Made by a program: the position numbers and the translations under genes. Under the pieces are notes generated by a model. That model searched no databases. It was not told the DNA's origin and worked only from the letters and a program-made list of their open reading frames with translations. This document shows, one piece after another, positions 1-8,001 of a DNA stretch of 15,965 nt. Source of the DNA: Chloromonas sp. AAM2 (lineage: Eukaryota > Chlorophyta > Chlorophyceae > Chlamydomonadales > Chlamydomonadaceae); the NCBI GenBank assembly GCA_004335635.1, contig QAXH01002871.1:1-15965 (forward strand). The letters run 5' to 3'. How positions within the stretch are numbered: position 1 is the first letter of the stretch; the number at the start of each line of letters is the position of its first letter.

Positions 1-41
1 ATGGCTTTATACAAACACGAGCGGCACCAGTGCCAGCGAGT

Positions 42-2092
42 ATGCGCACACAGCAAATACCGCTTATTATCGCCATGCAGCAGGCTGAAAATGGAACACT
101 CAGTGACCTCCCAGGGCCTTGGCTCCTGCGCCTGGCAGCCAGGCTGCATTCTGACGCGCTCCTCGCGTTATTCCAAACAAGCCAGGGCATGCGCAATTTT
201 GTATTGTCGAATAGCTGCGTGCGCCTGCACCTGGTGCCGCCTTTCACACCGCTGCAGACTCTAGCCGCCAAGGTTGCACTCCAAAGAGCTTGCCAGCTCT
301 CGCCAAAGGTCAGGCTGAAGCTGGGGCAAGCGCAAGGCGCTGCCGACATTCAGCCCGTGGACATCGATGCCAGCGCGCATGATCTGATGAACGATGCCAT
401 GGCAGCCACATCACAAGGCCTGCAAGCCATCAAGGGCGTGGAAGTGCGGGTGGGTGGACGTGAGGGGCATTGCAATGCAAAACTTTCAGACAACCATGAC
501 GACCTATGCAAGCGCGATTGTTCACGCTGATGCACTGAGCCTTTCATTCGGTGTTGCATCCCTACGCATACTGAAGCATCATCGGTTTGGCTTTGCCTCT
601 GATCTAATGTAATCTCTTTTGATGAGGAAGCACTTTCGGCTGCCATGGTGTAAGGACGAGCATGCCGTTGAGGTCACGGGCTTCTGTAACATGCCCCTGG
701 CACAGCGGATCAAGATAACTGCATGCGATACTGCACTCCATGGCTTTCCTGCAGGGTGTATTGCTACGTTCTCTGGCTCCTTCCTGGCTCCTCCACACGT
801 GTCCAAGCCTCACCACCCTGCACCTGGACACATGCCAATTCACCTCGCTGCCCGATCCCACCACCACCATACCCATATGCGATCACCTCACAGAGCTGCA
901 CTTCACCAACCCCCCAGACATCAGACATCAGCCCATTAAGGAACCATTGCAGCATCAGCTGCGCACGCTGACTGGGCTACGGAGCCTTACTATACACAGG
1001 CAGCAGTACAACCCAGGCTGCATGGAGTTGTGTTCAGTCATAGGCTCACAGCTCACATACCTCAGCTGTACCGACCAACTTGAGCATATCTACTCCAGCT
1101 ATCCCTTATTCGCTGCATGGTATCCCAACTTGATTGAGCTGCACATACCACGTACAAGGGTGATAGACCAGAGCATGGATGTGCTTCTCAGCATGAACAG
1201 CCTCAGACGCTTACTCTGCTACAGCATGTTATTGGAGCAGAGCTACGCCCACCGCCCCTGCTTATGGACGCACCTAGGCATGAAATCGATCACTACTGAG
1301 GTTCTCACATGCCTTCCCCTTCAAGATGTGATGACAGAGGTTGCATTGGGCTTGAATGGGCACTGCGTCATCATATGCAATTCCAGCATCCAAACCGCCA
1401 GAGAAGCAGTAGCAATCATCGCCAGGCTTGGTGGGATCAAGTGGCATGACGTCAAAAATGTGCACTTTGTCGCAAGCAGCATCACTTGTGCAGCATCAGC
1501 AGTTGCCCTGTCACTCCTGGCCGGCTGTCCGGCAGGCAACTTTGAATGTCAAATCTGGGGCCAGGGCAAGCCTGAGCTGCTGGAAGCCCTGCAGCTGCAT
1601 CTTGCCAGCCTTCAGTTTTCTTACGTTTACTTCAGCAACAGCTTGTTTTATGCAGGTATGTTCAACATGCTACTCCCCAGCCTGCCAGCCCATGTGCATA
1701 CCGTTCAGACCGACGCGGATGAGGTGCAGCTCGCAGAGATATGCCTTCATGCCCGCCACCCTCTTACAGTGCAGAGCATAATGGGCAAGCGTAGGCAGCC
1801 AGGATGGCAGCAGCGCGTGCAGGCCGCCATGACTGCGGCTGGGCAGCAGTATGTGACGCTACATGCTGTGGTAGAGCTGAACTATAGCAATCCACTGACA
1901 CGCGGAGTTTGCCTGTTGGTTCACATCAGAAGGATGCACATCCCCAAGCTAGGACAACCTGCTGCATCAGGGAAGGCGTCACAGGACACAGGACAGGATG
2001 AGCACGGCCTTCCTTTGATTCAGCTTTTTGCGCCAGTTCTCAGCTTTCTTTTTTGTTGGTGGTTTGAATATGCAATGCTCTGCCTGCTGTGA
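42..2092 (+). CDS. F-box-like / leucine-rich protein, two exons (5' end uncertain)
   Basis: Proposed exons are 42-449 and 755-2092, separated by a 305-bp phase-0 intron that starts GTGGGT and ends CAG. They give 581 residues. Residues about 20-60 (TLSDLPGPWLLRLAARL, then LLALFQTSQGMRNFVLSN) have the shape of an F-box: a Leu-Pro start, two amphipathic stretches and a 'tS..mR..vl' segment. Exon 2 opens with a leucine-rich pattern (CPSLTTLHLDTC, LTGLRSLTIH, YPNLIELHIPRTRV, MNSLRRLL), as in F-box/LRR proteins that present substrates to SCF ubiquitin ligases. Later residues do not follow a clear LRR period. The frame stays open to the window's left edge, so the start could be ATG 42, ATG 75 or further upstream. 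The last 40 or so codons become hydrophobic and T-rich (LFAPVLSFLFCWWFEY) and might be untranslated sequence if the real exon ends earlier. Family assignment is by pattern only; the substrate is unknown. Confidence 0.6.
450..754 (+). other. Intron of the F-box-like gene
   Basis: The donor is CGG|GTGGGT and the acceptor is tttcctgCAG|GGT with a pyrimidine run before it. Both exon ends are phase 0. Splicing joins the F-box half directly to the leucine-rich half. Without it the upstream frame runs to a stop at about 530 in low-quality coding sequence. A second donor (GTGAGG at 460) is possible but breaks the frame with this acceptor. Confidence 0.6.
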
Positions 2093-2262
2093 CCAGTGCA
2101 TCAGACTGTTGCAGATAGGCTGCTCTGCAGGAGCAACAAGAACACGGCATTGTGGTTGCAAGTAACATCTCCTCTGTTGTGCAAATAACAATTACTTCGT
2201 TTGTCACATCAGGGTTTTCTAGGGCGGGCATCACAGCTTTGATGGCAACCGCATGCTTGACT

Positions 2263-2404
2263 TGTAACCAGCGGTGTTTGACTTGAAGGTCTGTCTGATT
2301 TGCAGTGAGTGGCAGGTTAGAATGGTTGTTGATGGAAGGTTGCCTGGGCAGGACAAGCAGCCTATGCAAGTTCAATTGACGTCTGTACACCAAGGGCGGT
2401 GTAA
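2263..2404 (+). promoter_or_regulatory. Candidate TGTAA poly(A) signals for the F-box-like gene
   Basis: TGTAA occurs at 2263-2267 and 2400-2404, about 170 and 310 bases after the stop codon on the same strand. TGTAA is the usual chlorophyte polyadenylation signal. The motif is short, so chance occurrence is possible. Confidence 0.35.
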
Positions 2405-2452
2405 GGTGCCCGCTGATTTACCTGGTTGAAAGCAGGCCGGCCGCCTTCCAGC

Positions 2453-2491
2453 CCTTTCTCATGACTTTTCCGCGCCTTTCTCATGACTTTT
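2453..2491 (+). repeat. Two-copy 17-bp direct repeat
   Basis: The 17-mer CCTTTCTCATGACTTTT occurs at 2453-2469 and again at 2475-2491, a 22-bp period. Both copies are perfect. It lies just past the candidate poly(A) site of the F-box-like gene. No function is evident. Confidence 0.85.
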
Positions 2492-2492
2492 T

Positions 2493-3708
2493 CAGTAAGC
2501 AGTCGGTGGGCGGGAACCTGCCATGCAGGTCATTCCCAGGTTGTCAGTTCACAAATGCCACTCAAGGCTGTGGATGCATGTGGTTTCCCCCCTGAGCCAC
2601 TCGTTAGTTGGGAATCAAAGTGTGGCCAGTCTTTGTTATCCTGCTTCACGACGCCGACTCCATTTCTCGGTGAATCCAGGCTTGTTGCGCCCGATGTGCT
2701 CAATGCGTACCTGTTCGAATCTCACGAAACCTTGCATTCTGATGAAGGCCTGATCCTCAGCTCTTAGCGACGTAGTGTTGGCCACATTTGTGCGATTTGC
2801 TCGGCGGGGCAACCATGTCCGCTTGATGTGATGAGACAGTGCACCGTCTGAGTTGTGACACAATGAGGCCAGGCCAGACGAATTCTTACATAACATCAGT
2901 TGGAACAACCAACGCTTGGCAGGCAGCGCAGACATAAGCCGACCAAGTTTGGACCAACTCCAATCGTATGTACCCATTGTTACCTGGCTGACAGTGTCTG
3001 TAATTGTGTATGTACAGTGGATGGATGTACATTGTACATCCATCCACTGTCAGCCTTATGCCACTACCAGAGCATACCAGTGCATGGTGTGGTACAATAG
3101 CACAACTATTATTCTCGAGTCGCAACAGTTGCGAATGCCACTGTGATAATTCCAGCCATATAAAACACGCCACAGTATAGGAGGGACTTCTATGAGGAAC
3201 CGATGCTAACATAGAAAAAAAACCCCAGCAGTGTGACAGATGATAACAAAACGCATACCAATCAGGACCATCAATGCCATCGTGTTGATCGATCTGGTCA
3301 ACGGCGCGTGCCAAGGCCACACCGTTGCCGCATCGGTTCTAGTGGCGTTCTTGGGAATTGTTCCAGGACCGGCAAACATGTGAAACAATTGAAACTATTC
3401 ACCGTCAGCTGATCAAAATGCAGGATAATGGGGTAGGGCGCCTGTAATAAGTTGAGCACCAGGGCCGTTGTTGACTGTTTGCCGCATGTTCTTGATCAGC
3501 ACTTTTCCAATCAGTGCCTGCAACCGTGGAGTAGACACGACAGTCAACGCTACACACAATGACTAACAGTGTGACATAGATAAGTACAGCCGCTGAGTGA
3601 ATACCCCTGATTCTAAGTACGTGGTCAGACTATGAGTGCGTCTAGCCCGCCAACTAACTGATGACTGACCGACTGTACCACACAGTCCCACCTTCATGAT
3701 GGAACGCT
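2493..3708. other. Intergenic region without a supportable gene
   Basis: Open frames here on both strands are short, overlap each other and show no domain, signal peptide or splice pattern that I could extend. The one clear structure is the hairpin at 3014-3050. A 47-codon hydrophobic frame at 3240-3383 (plus) was examined and not accepted. The right end would contain the 3' flank of the minus-strand secreted-protein gene; no minus-strand TGTAA was seen in the first few hundred bases after its stop. Confidence 0.5.
3014..3050. repeat. Perfect inverted repeat, 17-bp arms and 3-bp loop
   Basis: The left arm ACAGTGGATGGATGTAC (3014-3030) is exactly reverse-complemented at 3034-3050 around the loop ATT. 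A further small inverted match (CTGACAGTG near 2988, CACTGTCAG at 3045-3053) overlaps the right arm. The structure could extrude as a cruciform or fold as an RNA hairpin. No target-site duplication or transposase is visible. Confidence 0.9.
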
Positions 3709-5153
3709 TTAGATGCACCTCTTGCAGTTGATGCCTGCTGGCTTACAGGTTGGAGTGTACTCCTGTGACCACCCTAATGGAAGGCTGTCATGTACAGAGA
3801 GGTTCATAATGGGTTTGAGGTTTGCGACGCTCATAACTACACAAGTGCTAACAAGCCGTGTGAGGAACAAGGACGAATATGGACAAGGGACGGAGGGAGG
3901 AAGCAGATGCGAGCATCCGAGCCAAGCAGAGCACATGCTGCAATCTGACAAGGCACTTGCTGATTCACATGCACACAGGCTGACTCACGTGCACCACATG
4001 CAAAGCATGCACACTTACCCGTTCTTTATTCCACCAGGTGACCGTGCCGATCTTGCAGCAGACCTCACCATATTGACAGTAAGTATGACCACACTTCACA
4101 CCCTGTGACAAAATTGTTGCAAGGCAGAAAAGGTTACAGCAACCCGGTCAATGATAAACCATTTCAATGTGAAACCTGTTAAGATGAAGATCGACAATGA
4201 GTGTTGATTGGATGTATGTGCAGTGCAATTGTGAGCAATGCGAGTCATCAGTTGTAACGTACCTGTGGCTTAGGGGGTGGGCAGTGGTAGATGGACACTG
4301 GTGGTGGAGATTGGCATTTGGGCGGAGGGGAGTAGCACTCAGGGGGAGGTGAATCACACTTGGGAGGAGGGGAGAAGCACTCAGGGGGAGGAGAATCACA
4401 CTTTGGGGGAGGGGAGTGGCACTCGGGGGGAGGGGAGGAAACCTTGACTAGTGGCGAAGGGGAATTACACTTGGGAGGCGGAGATTGGCACTTGGGGGGA
4501 GGGGAGTAGCACCACTTGCGGTGGGGTGGTGGTGGAGAATCGCAGTGAATGGCAACTGGTGGGGGTGGTGACTTGCAAGGCAGTGTCACTGGCTTGCCAT
4601 GGTGGTCGTGGTGGTCATCATGCTTCCACTCCCAATCCTTCCAGTCCTTGTTCTTCCAATCATCGTCTTGCCAGTCCTTCTTCCAGCCGTCATAGCCAGC
4701 TGCAGCCACACATGTGGGTATTCAGACGACACACAGGGAACGGCAGGAAGGGAGGGGGAGAAACACGCCAGGGCTTGGTCATGCGTCACAGGGTAGGGAG
4801 CGTGCTGGTGTGCTTTACCAGGCAACACGAGCACACAACGCTATGGAGTAGCAGTCGACACGAGCACAGAACGTGTACGGCCCGTTTGCTGCATGGCCAC
4901 GGGCTTGTGCCTGCTCGCTGTTAATGACAATGTAGATGCACGGCATGCACAAGCTTTTGCGCAGCACTGTTGTGCGAAATTACTACATCATACTCAGTAG
5001 GCAACACACATCACGATGAAGGCAAGACCCACAAGCATTCTTAAGGAAAACATAGAACCCACCGTTTGCCACACTGCACCAGCTCATGGCGACGAGCAGC
5101 GCCGCAAGCGTATTCCTGCCAAACAATCGTGTACGAGTATGGGTTAGATGCAT
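3709..5153 (-). CDS. Secreted SPPP-rich (extensin/HRGP-like) protein with cysteine-rich C-terminal domain
   Basis: Four exons on the minus strand: 5063-5153, 4263-4699, 4019-4102 and 3709-3762. They give 221 residues with every junction GT–AG and phase-matched (phases 1, 0, 0). Exon 1 encodes a signal peptide: Arg-rich start, core LAALLVAMSW, and a likely cut after VANA, which is completed across the first splice. Residues 32-56 are a Trp/Asp/Lys segment (DWKNKDWKDWEWK), followed by a His/Asp patch (DDHHDHHG, 58-65). Residues about 72-176 carry repeated SPPPK-C and SPPPE-C units, typical of hydroxyproline-rich wall glycoproteins. Exons 3 and 4 add cysteines 180, 185, 191, 192, 210, 217 and 220 (C-x4-C-x5-CC-x17-C-x6-C-x2-C), a disulfide-rich, knottin-like pattern. 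The likely location is cell wall or extracellular matrix. If exon 2 is not spliced at GTACGT the protein would end four codons later as QVRYN. The gene is recognised by architecture, not by a named orthologue. Confidence 0.72.
4263..4571 (-). repeat. SPPP-coding degenerate tandem repeat
   Basis: The plus strand shows a G-rich array of units about 30 bp long, such as CACTTGGGAGGAGGGG and CACTCAGGGGGAGG. On the minus strand these encode alternating SPPPK-C and SPPPE-C units. The units differ at synonymous positions, which suggests selection on the protein as well as slippage. Array copy number probably varies between strains. Confidence 0.8.
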
Positions 5154-5364
5154 TTCTTGAGTGCACCGCTTGTTATGCTGGCTTCCAAATCATGGAGAAT
5201 CGCTGGCACGACCACGCAACCTGGGTGACTATCAATCTTTGGTTGCACTTGTCGCAGATAGATGTGTGGGTCGGCGGTGGTTAATTTCCACACTGCTCCC
5301 CGGCAGTGGTAGGGCAAACAACACAGCTTACCTGGTGCGAGCAAACATTTTTTTTGGCAGATCG

Positions 5365-5960
5365 CAATCAAGACGCCTGCAAGCGTGCGGTCAAGGCAGG
5401 CCACTTCCAGAAACAAAAATCTTTATCAATGGTCAGCGGCCGGAGTTCAGACCCGTGCAAGCAAAGCTGCATCGAGCTTCAATGCGCCAGCTTTGCCACT
5501 GCATATCTTGGCTTGCCACTCACTTGCAACGACTGCGCGGTTGATTGGCCACACTTGCAACGACTGCGCGGTAACTGTGGCGGCCTGCACAGAGCACGTT
5601 GTAGAACATCCGAATTCATTGAGTTGAAGATATGAAGATGCTGTGCCCAGGGTAATCCGAGATGGTGCAAGCGAGCGGCGGCCGCATTCAATCCGCCGAC
5701 GATGTTGGCCAGAGTGAAGTAGTACGGCCTTGACTTGCAGAAAGACTGGCAACAGTTTCCAAGACGTCAAGATGCTTTCCTGCTTTGATTGCAAGATCAC
5801 CAATTCGTTACAATTCAGAGTACGCCCGCCTCAGTGCGATAGGCAAATCAATCAAGCATCTGCGCCGCACCTGGCCGCGAGGAAGTCCAGAGAAGTGCAG
5901 TGTGCCCTAATTGGCAATAGACATCCAAAGTGAGGCAAAGCGCTCTGAATTATGTCCGTC
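5365..5960 (+). repeat. Diverged dispersed repeat, copy B
   Basis: This stretch aligns in order with the reverse complement of 12765-13410. Anchors include CAGCGGCCGGAGTTC (5434) against CAGTGGCCGAGTTC; GCTGCATCGAGCTT (about 5468) against GCTGCGTTGAGCTT; GGCGGCCTGCACAG (5579-5592), identical in both; GAGATGGTGC (about 5660) against AAGATGGTGC; AGTACGCCCGCCTCAG (about 5819), identical; and ACATCCAAAGTGAGGCAAAG (5921) against ACATCCAGGCTGAGACAGAG. Similarity may continue weakly to about 6110. The copies share a possible coding frame (QWS...AASSFNAPALPLH here, QWP...AALSLNLPALHVV there), but each is broken by stops or frame changes. It looks like a relic of a mobile element or duplicated gene of unknown family. 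It starts about 210 bp upstream of the SPPP gene's start codon. Confidence 0.7.
5521..5572 (+). repeat. Tandem duplication, 31-bp period
   Basis: The 21-base unit beginning CACTTGCAACGACTGCGCGG is found at 5521 and again at 5552. It lies inside repeat copy B. The corresponding part of copy A (about 13146-13190) has its own internal duplication of about 33 bp, around GCGGCCTGCACA. Confidence 0.8.
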
Positions 5961-6535
5961 GTATTTTGGGAATCTAAAGGTCAATGCCAATGTACGTGTG
6001 GGTGGCCGTCAGGTAAAGGTGGTAACTTTGTTCGTTAAACCCAACGTGGACAAAAGAAGGTTTTCGCGCCGGCAACCGGCAGGCCTGCCCAGGCCCGCCC
6101 AAAGACGGCAGCCTCACTCGCCCGTCCCGACACCAGACTCTCAATATGATTTGGATTGCGGTTGTAGCAGCTGCGCTTGCAACAACCGTTTAAGGCTGTC
6201 CATGGCCACCGCAAAGGCATGGCACTAGTAAAAGTACTACTGGTAGACAGATTTCTGAAGAAAAGAAAAGAGAATTATCAAAGAGAAATTGAAGATCAAT
6301 TGCATCTCATTGCCTGCAGATGGCTTCCACTTACTGTCGCTGTTGAGCACAACGAACACATGAAGTTCCATGGGAACAGAAGTCAAGCCAACTCACAGGT
6401 TGGCTGCAGCAGCGGCCGCGAGCAGTGGCATGAGTAGCAGCAACAGTCCAATTGTCCAGACTTTGTTTGGTTTGCGGTGGAAACTCGTTCACGACCAACA
6501 ATATATATAAGATTACACTTTTATTGATTACATCA

Positions 6536-6640
6536 GCAGGGGGGACCCACATGCACCAAGCATGAGCGCTAGCAAGCCATGCAAGAGACGAGGCTGGATA
6601 CCGTCCTAGCCAACTCTGAGCAACAGGAGGCAAATTCAAG
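6536..6640 (+). repeat. Dispersed repeat, copy 1 (pair with about 14120-14225)
   Basis: GCTAGCAAGCCATG, ACGAGGCTGGAT and CTGAGCAACA occur here in the same order and spacing as at about 14149-14207, on the same strand. Flanks match more weakly (CCCACATGCACCA here, GCCACTTGCACTG there). No terminal repeats or coding capacity were found. Confidence 0.65.
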
Positions 6641-7437
6641 GCGCAAATGGCAACGAACACAGAAGTCAAAGCACTGTGGACAACCAAAGGCGTACTGCCA
6701 AAGGCTGTCAGGCAGGGTTGAGCAGGCGCATCTAGAAACAAATGACTGGAAGTAAAGTCTGTGCCTAAGATGGCAACCGTGTACGATAGCAACCAGCTCA
6801 ACCACTCACTTTGACTGAGGAAAAGCATAGGGCAAGCACGCGTTTAAGCAGTTGTTATTGCTAGCCAGCTAAAGCTACTCAACCTGAGTGAACACCATTT
6901 TTGAAGAGTTCATGACAGTAATGCACCGACTCCCTGACTGTTAGTTGTTCAAAGCAAAGGGAGCTCTTCACGAACAGGAATAAATAACCAGTCCAAATGA
7001 GCTGCATGTAAAGCTTACGCATAAGGTATGACAATAGCTCTAGTTGAGCAGCCTGAAGGTACAAGGTTTACGCAAGCAACTGAGTGGCAACTGGGTGTCC
7101 TGTCCGGCTTCAGTACTGACGGCTTCCCTGGTGTAAATACATATATACATAGTACTTATCAGGCTACGGTACTTTGAGTCTAAACTTATGTTGCTCAGTA
7201 ACAGAGCATGAGCTGCCATGCACACCATCGAGAATTGATTTTATGTGTATTTGTTGCGAAGGTCAAGTGTTTGCAAGCCAGAGTCAGTTTTTTACACAAG
7301 AGGAGCTGTTGCATGAATGGTGTTGTACCGCCATCACCTTATTTGAGCGTGAAAGCAAACGAAAGCACAGTAGACAACGCAGGCTAGCGTCAAAGGTTAA
7401 AGGCTAAACTACTCAACAAGTGATAGTGAATGAATGT

Positions 7438-7451
7438 CCTAACCCTAACCC
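7438..7451. repeat. Short interstitial telomere-like CCTAACCCTAACCC
   Basis: Slightly more than two CCCTAA units lie in otherwise unique sequence. The match is to TTAGGG-type telomeres rather than the TTTAGGG type usual in many plants and green algae. It is too short to mark a former chromosome end with confidence. Confidence 0.5.
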
Positions 7452-8001
7452 TTTTTTCCAATTTGTTATGCAACTAGCTTATGAAAAGCGCCAACCCGAA
7501 GGTTAATTGATGAAGTATCCTTTGATTTAGGATATATCCGTAACAGACAGGGTCTATCCTGATACTGTTACAACATGAGCAACGGATTCTTGATCACAAC
7601 ATCAGTGAAGGGATACATATACATAGTGAAGGGTTGAAGGGTAGCGTATTCAAGATGGAGGATAGGCAATACACCAAGTCTGACAGCAGGGCAAAGCATG
7701 CATGTTCAATCAGCATCCCTCAACACATCCGTTCCTGGTTTAGCAGCAGCTTGCATACAGCAAAGCACCTATTGCCAGCAAGCGGGCTGCCATAACGGGC
7801 CAGTTGTTTTGGTTGCAACTGCAATCAATTGCATAGGCAACAACGATAATAATTCCATCACAGGCTGTAATTGGTTCAGCATTGCATTTAAACAAGCTAT
7901 TCCGGCGATGCAATCAATGCCTCAACCTTAATAAGCAATAACTGCATTGCTTGTATCATCATCCAAACAGCTGTCCTAACCACATCGTTCATGCAGCAAT
8001 A

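Larger units (their letters stand above)
6120..8001. other. Intergenic region without a supportable gene
   Basis: No frame here shows recognisable domains or a convincing exon chain. A 165-codon minus-strand frame at 6331-6828 has no motif and overlaps a dispersed repeat. The stretch contains the repeat copy at about 6536-6640, AT-rich patches (AATATATATAAG near 6500, ATACATATATACATA near 7139) and the telomere-like pair at 7438-7451. Its right end is the 3' flank of the E1-alpha gene. A minus-strand TGTAA lies at 7568-7572, about 430 bases past that gene's stop, and is a weak poly(A) signal candidate. Confidence 0.5.

Noticed and set aside
3240..3383. 47-codon plus-strand frame with hydrophobic C-terminal half
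   Set aside because: It reads smoothly but is too short, overlaps competing frames, and shows no upstream exon or recognisable family.
4451..4924. 157-codon plus-strand open frame opposite the SPPP repeats
   Set aside because: It is the antisense of the proline-rich array; its Gly/Val/Ser composition follows from reading SPPP codons backwards, and the minus-strand gene has a signal peptide and consistent splicing.
6331..6828. 165-codon minus-strand hydrophobic frame
   Set aside because: It has no motif and no splice continuation, and it overlaps a dispersed repeat shared with about 14120-14225.
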